Shown: one piece after another, positions 1-12,687 of the stretch
Layout of the letters: each line of letters opens with the position of its first letter
How positions within the stretch are numbered: position 1 is the stretch's first letter
From: Deltaproteobacteria bacterium
GTDB taxonomy: Bacteria; SAR324; NAC60-12
DNA length: 64,000 nucleotides
NCBI GenBank assembly: GCA_002685535.1
Contig: NYXK01000109.1
Coordinates: 29,124 to 93,123 of the forward strand
Direction of reading: 5' to 3'
Position numbers and translations under genes: made by a program
The notes under the pieces: generated by a model
Database searches by the model: none
The model's input: only the letters and a program-made list of their open reading frames with translations
What the model was told of the DNA's origin: nothing

Positions 1-170
1 GATATCATTTCGGGTTAGCAGATTTTTCCTTGCGTCATGACGTATCAATTGTCGTGTCTTCCAAGGCGGGGTAAGAATCCTTGAAATTGTCACGCCACCA
101 GCGCGAATAATAAGCTAGTTGATCCAGGCGTAATTCTGCAGGTTCAATTTCCGTCTACTCTTGCACTACA

Positions 171-3100
171 ATGTCTGGAAACCAATTCCAACGTGGCCGC
201 GGTCGCGGACGTGGAGAGCGGGGTTCATCTGACCGTGGCCACGATCGCGGTCGCGGACGTGGAGACAGGCCTCCAAGCGATCGTGGTCGTGGCTCTCATT
301 TTCAGGTCGCGAGCTTGGAGAGTCGGGGTGGTCGAGGTACTCGTGGCGGATTTGGGCGAGGCGGCCGTGGTGGTCCTGCAGAAGTTGAGGTATTCTTGTG
401 AGCAGGCTCTATTGATCAAATGTAGCCACTGACACCGACTGACGTTCCCCAGCCATGGCCCTGGCGAGTATCCCGAACACGATATCCAAGTGCGAAAGAT
501 CGAGAACGAGACTGCAAGAGCCGTTCAGCTCAAGAGTACTGGACCTCAGAAATCCATTCTTGAACCACGATTGCCCCCAAGGCCTGGTTACGGAACACAA
601 GGGAAAGAGGTCACTCTGTGGGCGAATTACTTTGAGATGGTGGCGCACAAGGACTTGATGTTGTTTCGCTATAGTATCGAGATTATACCTGTTGACACTG
701 GAGTCGGAAGAGTGCCGACCGGCAAAAGGGCGAAGAGGGTCATCGAGCTCCTTGTTGAAGAACACTTCTCTGAACACAAGAACAGTATTGCAACAGACTA
801 CAAGTCAAACCTGATTTGTAGATCAGAGCTCCCCATCGATGAAGAGGGATACCTTGTCCGGTACAGATCGGAAGACGAAGACGAACCTTCTCAAAATGCC
901 AAAGCATACAGGCTGCGTCTCCAAAGCACAGGCACACTCGCAGTTTCTGAGCTCATGGACTATCTAACTTCCAGCCATGCAAGTACCCTATTTGGATCTA
1001 AGGACGAGATCATCCAAGCACTCAACATCGTCATGGGACACCATCCAAAATCCGCCTCCAACATTTTCTCTGTGGGTGCGAATAAGCACTTCGAACTGGC
1101 CCCAGCTGCCTTTGAGACGATGAGTCTTGGAGGAGGGCTTCAGGCCATCCGAGGATTTTTCATCAGCGTTCGGTCTGCTACCTGCCGCATCCTCCTCAAC
1201 GTCCAGGTGAAACATGCTGCATGTTACGAGGAAGGCCTCCTTGGCCCATTGATATCCACATATCTAAGCCACAATGACCGAAACATGGTCAGACTCGCCA
1301 CCTTTTTGAAGAGAGTGCGCGTCCGAGTCACCCACATTATCAGGAAGAACAGAGAAGGTCGCGAAATATTCAGAATAAAGACCATCACGGGTCTGGCAAC
1401 GCCTGGAGATGGCCACGGGTTACAGTACCCTCCCATCGTGCCAAAGTTTGCTGCTGGCGCGAAAGAGGTAAAGTTTCACCTCGGTAGTCCCGAAGGACAA
1501 CCAAGTACGTCTCAACCGAGTGCGTCTCAACAAAGTTCTGCTGGAAAGAAAGGTAAGAAGGGTAAGAAGCCTATCAAGGAAGGACCTGAGCCACCTGGCG
1601 GCGGTTATATCAGCGTTTATGACTTCTTCCAAAGGAGTAAGGTGTCTGCCTATCCCCGTGTACTTGAAACTATGGTTAACGCATCTGCCAGCCCACGGCA
1701 TCACTATCACGGATCCCAATATGCCTGTTATCAATGTTGGAACTCGGCAGAACCCATCGTATTTACCACTAGACGTCTGCGTTGTCTTGCCTGGCCAGCC
1801 TAGCGGCGCAAAGCTGACTCCAGGCCAAACGCAACAGATGATACGATTTGCAGTCCGTAAACCTGCCGCGAATGCCAAGTCAATAGTCATCAATGGCGCT
1901 CGGCTTCTAGGCCTAGAGCCGCCGATAAATCCTACCATTGTGAGTTAACCATGCGCTAGTGGTGAGGGAACGCTTACCTTTGTCAGGCTGAGTTCGATAT
2001 CGCTGTGATGCCTAAGCTTATCGCCGTCCCCGGCCGGGTCTTGACAGGACCTAATGTTCGATACAAAGACGGCAAACCTGCCCAGACTCGATATGCTAGC
2101 TGGAATATGCAAGAGGTTGAATTTTCGACAAGATCAAAGCTTCCTTCGTGGACATACCTCCTCATATCGTCGCCGAGGTCGCCCGACGCATGGAGAAATG
2201 AACAGGAATTGAGTTCCACGCTGAACGCATTCCAGCGCAAACTGAGACAGCTCGGCATCGACGTGAATGATTATACTCCTGGTCTGCGCATTAACTTAAA
2301 CCCTGCCAATGTCGACGGGGATATTGATGCGGCTATCCAAAGATTCCTCAGCCATCCCACCAGACCTCCGCCAAAGCTGATTCTTGTCATAATACCTCAT
2401 CTCGATTCATCCATCTATAACCGCATCAAGTTCGTGTGCGACGTCAAGACGGGGCTGCTCAATGTCTGCACCCTAGGCTCGAAATTTGCAAAGGCCAACG
2501 ACCAGTACTACGCTAATGTTGCGCTTAAGTTCAACCTCAAGCTTGGCGGACGAAACCAGTACTTGGACAATACCAAAATTGGCATCATCGCAGAAGGGAA
2601 GACCATGGTAGTGGGCATCGATGTCACCCACCCCACGCCTGGCTCGGCATCGAACGCGCCAAGCGTGGCAGGAATCGTGGCTTCTGTAGACCCATGGCTC
2701 GGACAATGGCCGGCGGATCTCCAAATTCAGACCGCGAGACAAGAGATGGTCTCTGGCCTCGACAGTATGCTCAAGTCACGCCTTCGTCTGTGGGCGACTA
2801 AGAATAAGGGAACTTACCCCGAAAACATCCTGATTTACCGTGATGGTGTGTCCGAAGGGCAATACGAAATCGTTCTTGACCAAGAGCTACCTCTACTCCG
2901 AAAAGCGTGCGAAGAAGTCTATCCACCAAGCGATATGAAGAAGAAGCTCCCTCGCATGTCCATCATCATTGTTGGCAAACGCCATAACACTCGGTTTTAT
3001 CCAACTACCAAAGAAAGCGCCGACCGCTCTTCGAATCCTCAGAATGGCACCATTGTCGACCGCGGTGTCACGGAAGCCCGGAATTGGGACTTCTTCCTCC

Positions 3101-3471
3101 AAGCTCATACTGCCCTCCAAGGAACCGCGCGTCCAGCACACTATCACACAGTCCTAGATGAGATCTTCCGAAGCCGGAAGGCGCAACCTCCCTTCCAGAA
3201 CGCCGCAGATGTCCTCGAGGACTTGACGCACAATATGTGCTACCTATTCGGTCGCGCTACTAAGGCCGTTAGTATTTGCCCTGCCGCCTATTACGCGGAT
3301 CTCGTCTGTGAGAGGGCTAGGTGCTATTTAAGCAAGCTATTTGATGCCACACCCGGAGCCACACCCGCGGGCAGCGTGGTGTCAGGAGCAGGTGGCGGAG
3401 GCGGACAAGTGGCAGATCCGAATGATGTGCGAATACATGAGAATGTGCGTAATACGATGTTCTACATCTGA
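171..3471 (+). CDS. Argonaute protein (QDE-2-like), four exons, 1047 aa
   Basis: Small-RNA-guided silencing effector. Exons are 171-397, 453-1636, 1692-1939 and 1987-3471; joined length is 3144 nt. Introns are 47-55 nt with GT-AG ends. The first ~75 residues are RGG/RG-rich, a common N-terminal tail of fungal Argonautes. N and linker regions follow, then PAZ (around VYDFFQR...MPVINVG), MID and PIWI. The slicer tetrad looks complete: D in VGIDVTHP, E in ARQEM, D in YRDGVSEGQ, H in PAHYHTVLDE, and the protein ends in the usual MFYI. In the 5'-phosphate pocket Tyr and Lys are visible (IYNRIK), but the position that is Gln in animal Argonautes reads NVC. The gene is convergent with the helicase-AAA gene at 3840-11328. 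Identity is near certain; the start (ATG in an ACA-ATG context) and the first donor are the least certain parts. Confidence 0.96.
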
Positions 3472-3839
3472 CGCGATGAAGGTAAATGCTTGATGGTATT
3501 GATGTTTGCGTACGGGTAACTTCTCTGAATTTGTCATGGCGTGTTCTGCTTTTCAAACTCCTTTGCACCCCTCCAACGAAACCTAATGCTCTGTTTCTAA
3601 AAAGTCAAAATGGTTATACTTGGTCGTAACTGGCGGCTTGAAATTCAATTTGATGATTTGCTCCCCCCTTTTTCGTTGCTAAACGCTTGTGACTTGAATA
3701 CTAATGACGAGACAAATGACTCCAAAACCCCACATTTATTCAGTAATACCCGTAGATGTGCAAGTTTCATGAAATCCGCGAGGCATTAATAAAGAAGCAG
3801 AACGATTGATCCCCGTGCATCTCCGCTCAATCAAAACGC
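3472..3839. other. Convergent 3' intergenic gap
   Basis: The 368-bp space between the stop codons of the Argonaute and helicase-AAA genes. I see no gene or repeat. Overlapping 3' UTRs are likely, so sense-antisense transcripts could arise here (inference). Confidence 0.5.
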
Positions 3840-6800
3840 CTAGGCCCCTAGCTCGGAGTTCGAAACGAAATGACTACCCCCCGCACATCGGTACCCCGTC
3901 CTCTGCTTGATCCAACGAAATCCTACAGGACAAACACCCATATCTCTCAACTTCTTTTGTGCTTGAGCTTCCTCTTTCCTCTTCCTATCTGCCTCTTCTC
4001 TGGCTTTGCGTAGCTTCTCCTCCGCTTCTTGTTTGGCGTGTCGAGCTTTCAGGGCACGAATCCTCAACTCTTCATGTCGGCGCTTTCGCTCGTTCTCTTC
4101 ATCATCGTCGTCGTCGGAAATAGTTTGTGATGGCGCAGCTTCCTGTAGCGGTTTTTCTTCTTGCGCGTGGCCTTCTTGCTCAGTCACTGCAGTCTCCAAC
4201 TGCTGCTCTAAATCGACGATCGCGTCTTGGGAATTTTTCTGGGCGAGCTCATTCGCTCTGATGTCGGCCTGCAGTTGTGTCCACGTCTCATCTGATACGC
4301 CTGTATCCCGTGGCTGCTCTCGTGGCGCCACATCAACTTGCTGCTCTTGTCTGGGATTATCGTCAGCTAACGCCGGTGTTGGCTCTGCGAGCTTAGCGGC
4401 TGATGATGTCGAAGTAGTTTTGGGCGGAGGTGAGAGCGAGTTGGTGGCTACATTGAAGATTGATGCCATAGTACCGTTACTTAACGAGCTTTCTCTGCCC
4501 GCCTTCGTTCCGCATCGAGCAAGCTGGGTTATCAACATCTTCTGAAGAGCGGCAACCACGTCCTTATGGGAAACCGTCAGTGCCGTGGAAGCGGACTCCG
4601 CGCTTTCAAAAGCAGATGCCACGATGGCCTTGGACAGAGTCTTGACGTCCCGGCCATTGCCCCAGTTTGGAAGGCAGGAAAGGCTGTTGAAGTGCTTAAT
4701 CATATCCCCGTAACCGTCGGATTGGCGACCCTCCAGAACGAACTCAATTCCAACAACTCTCAACTGGCGTTGAAGAAGCGTCAAACACTCTTCCGCCGTC
4801 ATATTTTGGAACACAATCTCCTCTGGAAACCTACTTGAGAGACCCGGATTGACTTTGAGAAGTCTGTTCATGTCTTCGGTGTAACCAGCGAGTATGACAA
4901 TGAGTTTACCCAAGAATTGGGGTTTCGTAAGACTATCAACCAATTCATCGATGGCTTCTTTTGCGAACTGGCCCTCACCCAATCTGTAGGCTTCATCTAC
5001 GAAGAGGACCTTCCCCAAACCATCTTTCAGAACACTTACCGTTTTCGATCCGGTTTGACCGACGTACGAAGCGACGAGGTCTGAAGCCGAACGCTCAAGA
5101 TATTCAGGAGCCGACAAGAGACCCATGTCATAGAACACTTGGCCCATCTTTTGAGCAGTAGTTGTCTTCCCGGTTCCTAAATTGGTTATTAGAGCGGGCT
5201 CTGCGAAGGGATCTGTACCATAATGACTCACCTGGCGGACCTTTGAAGATGAAATTGAATGGAATATGCAACTTTGGGTCCATACCTCGAGCTCTCATAT
5301 TAGCCGCAACCCGCTGATATCTCTCAAGCTTGCTGATCAGCGTTTCGCAGCCCACCACATCCGCAAAGAGCTTTCGGAGATTGAGAGTTGCATTGTTGGC
5401 CCGGTCAAAATTCTCATCGAAATCTTGCGGCAAGAAGAGAACTTCCACTTTCTGGCTCTTCACAGTCTGCATGGATCGTCTTTTCTGTTCTTGAGCTTTA
5501 GCATGAGATATCAGATTCTCAACATCGCCAGCATTGCCAAAATTGGGCCGATCGCGAGCCCTTGAGAGGAGTCCGATGGCCACGTCCTTGGCTTCCTCTG
5601 TTGCTTCGAGTCCCTGCTTTTTGAGTTTGAGTTCGAGAATTTGTCTCAACTGCTGATCATCAAAGTCTTCGAAGAGGAATGCGTAGCTAAGCTGAAATCG
5701 CCTTGCGAGACCAGGGTTCGAATTTTCCAACATTTCCTGCATTTGTTCCTTGTAGCCCAATAGGAGTACGCATCGGTCTTCACCCGGCGTGCTTTGAACT
5801 TCTGCCACGATTGTGTCGATAACTGACGTTTTGAAGGGGTCTGACGTGTTTCCCACGCCCTTAGATCCTGAGTAGAGCATATAGGCTTCATCAATTATGA
5901 GAACCTTGCCTTCACTCGCTTTCAGAATAGCCTTAGTGTTCTTTTCCGATTCTCCAAGAACACTTCCGATGAAATCTGCAGGGTCCTTGACCACAACTAT
6001 AACCTGAAATCAGCCCGGATTTCCAGTGACATCAATTCAGTGGGCATTTAGCCTGGCCGCAATGCGGAAGCCAAGGTAGCGGCTCATGAGCCAGAAGCAA
6101 GGTGGAAAATGAAACTGTAGTATTCTTACCTTCGCGTTTCGATAGCAAACACATATCAGCTAGTATCGCCCCATACAGTTTACCAACTGACGTTTTACCT
6201 GTACCAGGTGAGCCAACAAAAATACGGTTGAGACTGACTTCGATTGGGGGCTGCTCCTCGAGCTCTCGTTCGTAGTTCAACTGCAAACGATCCACAAGCC
6301 CCTTTATGGACTCCTTGACAGCCTTAAGCCCGATCAGCCCCTGGAGCTCTTTCCACGCCGCACTTTCTCGTATCGCTCCGGAAGGCTCAGGGCCTATCAA
6401 GTCCTCTTTCGTAAAAAGGAAGTCATCTGGTGTGAGACCGGCAGCCCGTTCTTGCTGTAACCTATTGGCTTGCCGCTCGGAGATCTTTGCCCAAGTATTC
6501 TCCAAAGCGCGGGCGTTACCGTATCCTTCACGCCCCCGGCCTCTGCCCAGGCGGCGAACAGCGATTCTAGCATATATGCCGGTCGGGCCACCCTCAATCT
6601 TCGCACGGCCGTGGTACTTCTTCTCGACCAAACGATGCAGCATCGCCAGTAGCTCTTGGTCGGAGTAATCAGCAAAATAGAGACGGTGAGGTATACGGCT
6701 ATCGAATCCTGGATTATGTTCAAAGAACTTCTCCATCTGCTTACTATAGCCCGCTAGAATGAAAACAATCTTCCCGACTTTGTTTTCGATCTCCGCCAAC

Positions 6801-9800
6801 AAGAAATCGAGGACCGATGCGCCTCCCGGGTTGTGGCCATCAGCCAGTTGATAAGCCTCGTCCAGGAAAAATGTCCCTCCACCTGCATTGAGGATTGTCT
6901 CTATATGCTTTTTCGCTCCTGCAACTCCCTCATTCGCGAGACGGGCTCCTGTCGTCTCAATGAATTCAGTTCCAGGAAGCACCGCAACGGAAGATAGGAA
7001 CTGGGCGTAGAGACGCGCAATGGTGGTTTTGCCTAACAGGCATTAGCAAAATTGGAGCTGAGCTAGCGGATACCTACCAGTTCCGGGATTTCCCAGTAGG
7101 ACTAGACCAAGTCTCTCATTCTTCATATCGGTACCTTGCCTTCGGACGGTTTCAATTTTGGCTTTTATCGTAAGAATCTTAGATTTCACGTCCTCCAAGC
7201 CGGTAAGGGCCATAAGAGCATCGATTGCGTCGTTCGAGGCCCCTTCAACGCGTTTTTGACGATCCCATTCTTGTTGCGATTTGCCATTCATATCTTGCGT
7301 CGTATTTTGATCTGTCCCGAGGCTTTTCTCCTCTGCGACAGAGTGAGGTCCAACAGTAGCCAGCAGCGAAGATGTTGGTGAGATGCTTGGCGCTGATTGG
7401 GTTTCCAGCGTCGCCTTTGAGGGTGTATTTAGAGCCTGATCTGCTGAAAGCCTCGCTGCCTCTAGGTCTCGCCTCTTTTGCTCCAACGCCCGGGCATTTT
7501 CCTCGGCAGTCACGCCGTCAGCTACTCGTTCTCTTGCATGCTTGATTTGGTGTTCAAGCTCAGCCATTTTCGATGCATGCTCTGCTTGCTCCCGGTCGCG
7601 CTTTGCTTGCCGTTCTAACTCTGCTTGCAGCTCTTTCTGTCGCCTCTCGTCCTCACGCTGACAAGTCTGACACGCTGATGGCTGGTTTTCGTGGCACTTC
7701 CACCTTCTGAGATGACCTTTGCTGCACCTAGACTCCATGATATGTTCGCACTGCATCTTAGAATGGTCGGAGAGTTGGTGGCAGTGCTGTGGGCACTTAT
7801 GAACACCACAGCTTAACTTAGCACCACTAAGAATCTCTGATCAGCACGCCGTAATCGACCAGGTCTCTACACCTACCATGGTTCCAAACATCCTCCATCA
7901 GGACACTGCTCATCGAAGCCTTCGGGCCGACACAAGAGAGCATGCCGATTCGGGTGGCGGTCGCATTTGAGGGGAAATCCATCATAGATGTGGCCGCCTG
8001 TTTTAAGAAGCGCCATGAAGCGTTCCCATAGTTCCTTCCCTTTGCGGGAGTTCATGAATGTTTCCGCATCGCCGATCATAATCAGCGCATCTCGAGCTCG
8101 TGACAATAGGACATTCAGTCGTTCCGGGGATGACATGAATCCAATATCGTGCCGGGAATTGCTCCGTGTTAACGAGATTATGGCTATGTCGCTTTCTTCT
8201 CCTTGGTAGTTGTCTGGGAGGTTGGATTAGCGCTTGTTAAGAATGGGGCCTCAGATTGTATATAATGCGCCAGATGTGGAAAGATGAGTTCCCAAATGAC
8301 TTCAATAGTGCAACAGGATGCATTTGATGGATTGAATAGTAGCTGTCAAAGGGTGTCTCTTACCAATTGTAGATATTCGGATCCGCGGCTTTTTCAAGCT
8401 AGCGGATGCCGCAGGCATCAATCCGGCACGAACTAAGTCATACGAATCGAGGTCATTCAAGACTGGGTCATTATCCTTGCCTAGCTCATCCAATAGAAGT
8501 CGCAACTGGCCGAGATAAGGAGTCAGAACAACGATGTTGTCCGTCCGATATCCCTGCTGGCCAAGGTAACGTACGCATTTAAGCGTCATTTTTGCTTCAA
8601 ACATGTTCTTCTTCGAGGACGTCGAAGTAGTATCCTTCCAATCTGGGACGTCATGAAGCTCGATCTCTGGTTCGCTATGATTCACGAATATCAAATTGTC
8701 CCGGAAACCCCTCAGGCCAGGTCGCCCTTGAGTGTTTGGAGCATCGACTAGGTCGGGATATGTCAGTTGCCTAACAAGGGCAGAAATCTCAGGCCGCATG
8801 CGATGTTGTTGGTAGAGGACCTGATGAGGATAATTTCCGAGGACAAGCCTCTCGAAGAGTGATCGGTTCAAATCGTAGCCGTCTCCTTTCTCCACACTGA
8901 GATCATGATGCACCTTGGGACGAAGTTGTTTGTGGTCGCCGATCAGGATCAACTGTTTGGTTTCCGGTCCCAAAGCGGTAAGGACATGGCTCTCTAGTAT
9001 CTCTCCAGCCTCTTCGACTACAAGTACGCCGGGTGAAATAGACTGGAGGGCCTGAACATACTTTGCGGCAGCCGTTGTGGTGCATCCAATTATACGCTTC
9101 CTGCGGATGACCTGAAGGTCCTTCTCCATGTGGATTGCCTGGATCTGGTCAAGAGACGTATTGTAGGCCGTTCCAGCCTCATGAAGCCTAGCTACACGTT
9201 CCTGCAACATTTGAGATCTCCAATTGTTCATGGCCTCCATCCGACTTTCAGCTTTCATTTGCCATACTTCTTTAAATGCAACCTCAATCCTCCTCTTGTA
9301 CATTCCTGCATCTTTTCCTCGGTACCACCGGTCAAGCAGGTAGAATGGATCCACTGCCCTACCTCTCTTACCCACTCGGACCATGTTGTTCTCCTCCTCA
9401 GGCACACGAAATGCTTCAAAAAAAGGAGGGCCATCCATCTTGAACTCGAGATGCTCCATGATGTCGGACTTGCTAGCATTGGCTTCGCTGAAAGCTCTAA
9501 ACGCTTCCTGCAGATTTCGACATTCTTCCCTGACCAGATCCTTTCGTAAATTCAGCATACGCCACTGGTCTTGATTGAGTTTGATAGATTGCCGCATCTC
9601 TTTAAGTGAAAGAGGTTGCGTTCTGGGTGTCGCTTTGGCCGGAGACCCCAGGCGAACGATATCGAGCGCGGGTATATCTAAGTCGAGCAGCTCTTCCAAG
9701 AATTGGTCGAGAGCATGATGTGTGTAACAAACCACTAGGATCTTTTCTTTGGAGTGGTCGTGGATCGCTTTCGCTATCAATGACCCAATAAAAGATTTTC

Positions 9801-11328
9801 CCGTCCCTAGAGAACATCAGTTACAAGGTGAGGATTCACTTGAAGTGCAACTGGGTTGAGTACCTGGAGGTCCATGAATCACGCTGAGCCTCTGCCAGAG
9901 CCCTGCTACAAAGCATGCCGCTTGCGACTTGTCAAGTCGAGTAGGCCGAGGAAGACTCAAGACGCCCTGCAGATCCATCGCATAATCGTTCTCAAGGCTA
10001 GCTATAGTACTGCGCATCATCCTGGATAGCTGATATGAGGGGCATGGTAGATCTTTTCCCTGCTTCCAATGGAGTATGTCATCTTCCAGAGACAGTTCCT
10101 TGATCTCTTGTAGTTGCCTGAGCACAGGTTCGTATGCAAAGACGGCTGTACTCAGCTGCACTACTTTTATGTTCTTCGCAGTTTTGAGCTTTAGCAAAGC
10201 TTTCTGCGTTGCCGTTTCGGAGACCTGCAAGCAAATAATCGGAGGAACCTGTGCCAGAAGGCCCTCTTCTCGTATCACTGTCGCCAACGCAGTCACCTCC
10301 TGGTCCACCATCAGACATGCCACAGACTGGTGCTTCAAAAATCTCTGATTGTCTTTGATGAATCTTTTGCGCGAGGGAATGTCCTTGCCCCTCAACTGGG
10401 GGAGATCCTGCACACACAATAGCTGAAGCGACCATGGGTCGCGCTCATCACACAGAATATCCGCTATGCTCAAGTGCTCAATGCACAAGCCCCTACCGCG
10501 TCCTTTCTTGGACGTAAGGGCGCTCTGGATCTCCTCCCGCAAATCGCGTAGCATATCTTCACGTAGCAGTCGGAATTGATTATCAGTATGCAAGGCCAGA
10601 TTAGCCTGCCCAGTATCATTTTCGCGGACTTCGATCGCTCGACGCAAGAAAGGGTCCTTTGCTGCGAGCTCGTCCGGGCTAGGGAGTATTGCAATCCTGT
10701 GTATATCCGCAAAGTCATTATCGTGACGACCGCCAGGACCACCCATGTCTGGTTTATTCGTAGTCTTGATTGTGTTGACTATATGTATAATTCTGTGCGC
10801 TCTTGTGCGAACGTCTAGTTGTGGAGATTCAAGGAGTCGTTTGTGGACTAGCGGTTCTTCGACAACCTGGGAATACGCAATCGCCTTTTCGATCGGTAGA
10901 GAGACAAGCTGTAGGAGGAGCCATGAGAACCCACCGAGACCATCCTCGTTGACCTGGTTCGATTTGACAGCATCGATGAAGGCATTCCAGGTGTACGGAG
11001 GCTCGACAATTTTCGAGACGACTTGTCGCAGAATATCGCCGCCGCAAATACTTTTTAACTCAGGCGCTTGGAGATATCGAAGAAAAGATGGTAAAGGACC
11101 GTTGAGAAAGGTGGACGATGTGTTGATCCGTAATGCCGACTGCAGAGCAAGGAATCCGTGACCACTGCTGATAAGTCTCTGGATGCATGTAGCCGGATCT
11201 GACTGATCGCAGATTGCCTCTAGGAACAAGGTTGTATTCGCATCCGTGATGCCCTGTTTACCAGAGAGTACGTTGGCGAACAAGTTCCGAAGTCTGCTGC
11301 TTCGAGCGTTGATAGCTCTGTCCGACAT
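3840..11328 (-). CDS. NFX1-type zinc-finger SF1 helicase fused to three CbxX/CfqX AAA ATPase modules, ~2332 aa
   Basis: Seven exons on the minus strand: 11328-9864, 9806-8364, 8213-7877, 7826-7078, 7032-6130, 5996-5232 and 5176-3840; total 6999 nt. The ORF-track start at 11385 is TTG, so I use the ATG at 11328 (MSDRAINARSS). Residues ~1-470 have no domain I can name. Then comes a UPF1/DNA2-like SF1 helicase: P-loop GPPGTGKSFIG at ~488, motif II VVEEAGE, motif III GDHKQLRP, and DNYQGEE and LLSRARD late motifs. A Cys/His region with an NFX1-like repeat (CGAKLSCGVHKC) and a charged coiled coil follow. Three AAA modules of CbxX/CfqX type come next: P-loops GNPGTGKT, GSPGTGKTS and GPPGTGKTT, with Walker B FFLDEAYQL, LIIDEAYML and LFVDEAYRL. 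The tail is a charged coiled coil. The helicase half resembles ZNFX1 and S. pombe Hrr1; an RNAi role is inferred from that and from the Argonaute next door. Confidence 0.9.
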
Positions 11329-12066
11329 TGTGAAGCTCTGGTCAAGACATGACGAGCAAATGAGCGATGGGTCGTTTTCACACAAAAAGACAGACTTTGT
11401 GAGAGAACAATGTTGTATTCGCAGCAGAGTATTGGATTAGTGGGATGTAGAGTATTTGGGGAAGCCGTAGAGTTTGTTTCAATGTTTCTGTTTCTGGTTG
11501 TTGGCAACCCCGCTATCGATTAAATTATGTGGGGTACGTCGGTGTTGCAGGCGCCGATGCCTAAGGCCTAAAAAGGCAAAGACTTCGGACAAACAAAACT
11601 GGTTGTTTCTTGATTGGCTCTTTAGCAGGCTTTCGTGCTCCAACGTAAATGGCAAGACCCGAAAACACTTCTGGTTAAAAGTAAACTTCCATTATCGTAA
11701 ATATGGCGGCAGCTTGCTAACAATCCACGAGTAACTTATTAATTAAAACGGTAACTTAGTGGAAGAAGAAGGAAGGAATATAAGCCTGGTATATAGAAAT
11801 AAATACTGTAGTTCTAAATCTGACTCAACGAACACGCTAAAGCCACCCGAACCAGCCCCTTCTATAGGAGGCCAAAATGTGCGACCTGATTCATCATGTA
11901 TACTAATATTATATAGACAAGATATGTTGGAATCCAAATTCATAATGAAGGAGAAGAGCTGCAAAGCCGTCAGAAGAGAATACCAGCTGGAGAATCCACA
12001 TCGCCCGGCGTTCCAATCTCCATCATCCGCTCTGATTACAATTCTGAAAAGGCAGGATTAACTCTA
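11329..12066. other. Intergenic region 5' of the helicase-AAA gene
   Basis: 738 bp between the helicase-AAA start and the 3' end of the 2EXR gene. It must hold the promoter of the large gene. ORFs here (for example 11759-12061 +) resemble nothing I know and are treated as chance. Confidence 0.4.
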
Positions 12067-12687
12067 TTAATCTCTATCAAACCAACAACCAGATACCATA
12101 ACCTGCCTGCTTTCATCCAAGAAAAATTGCCGGACACGGCGGACGAGTTCTGAAGTACCCGGAGATACCTTGCAATGTTTGCGGCCCGGAAACGTCCGTC
12201 TGTAAATCAAATAAAGCAGCGCCCGGTCCGTCAAAATCAGTTCTTGAAGTCCTGATAAGTGGTCGCAGTAATGGATCATATTCGGCGACGTTTCGTCCAC
12301 CCCTATTCCCGAGATCACCACTCTGTTCACGAGGGCAGGATCAGCGACAATCCTTGAAATTTTCATGTTCATCTGCATGTCTAGCTTCGTAACAGCGAAG
12401 AAGTCACAGGCTTGATTGAGGTAAAGAGTTTTCCGTCCAGGGACACCAGGAATTTGTATAGAAGTGCGTTTCAAAAGTCCCTTCGCCAAAGAACGAGAGC
12501 GGTGGCATACATGTAGAGCCGCTGGCGACAAGAAACGTACGATCCTGCCATACCACCATTCACGAAAGCAGGCTTCTCCGCTGATTAGGCGTGGTTCCGA
12601 TAGAGTGAACTCCCATATCATGTCTTGGAGCTCGAAAGGTAATTTAGGAAAGAGAGTAAATGTGCGAGGCGAAAGTGGTGACGACAT
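12067..12687 (-). CDS. 2EXR-domain protein, 206 aa
   Basis: Single-exon gene. The track ORF begins at GTG (12837); the first ATG is at 12687 (MSSPLSPRTF). Near the N terminus it has the 2EXR signature FTLFPKLPFELQDMIWEF, then a later ALHVCHRSRSLA segment, both typical of this large fungal family of F-box-like proteins of unknown function. Family members are usually longer, so this is a short representative. A GGATTTGGCTCC-like motif lies 134 bp upstream on the same strand. No partner or substrate can be inferred. Confidence 0.75.
   Translation of the reverse strand: MSSPLSPRTFTLFPKLPFELQDMIWEFTLSEPRLISGEACFREWWYGRIVRFLSPAALHVCHRSRSLAKGLLKRTSIQIPGVPGRKTLYLNQACDFFAVTKLDMQMNMKISRIVADPALVNRVVISGIGVDETSPNMIHYCDHLSGLQELILTDRALLYLIYRRTFPGRKHCKVSPGTSELVRRVRQFFLDESRQVMVSGCWFDRD

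Noticed and set aside
1420-1938. 172-aa minus ORF inside the Argonaute gene
   Set aside because: Opposite a well-supported PAZ-coding region and without family features.
9130-9549. 139-aa plus ORF inside the helicase exon
   Set aside because: Shadow of conserved helicase coding sequence.
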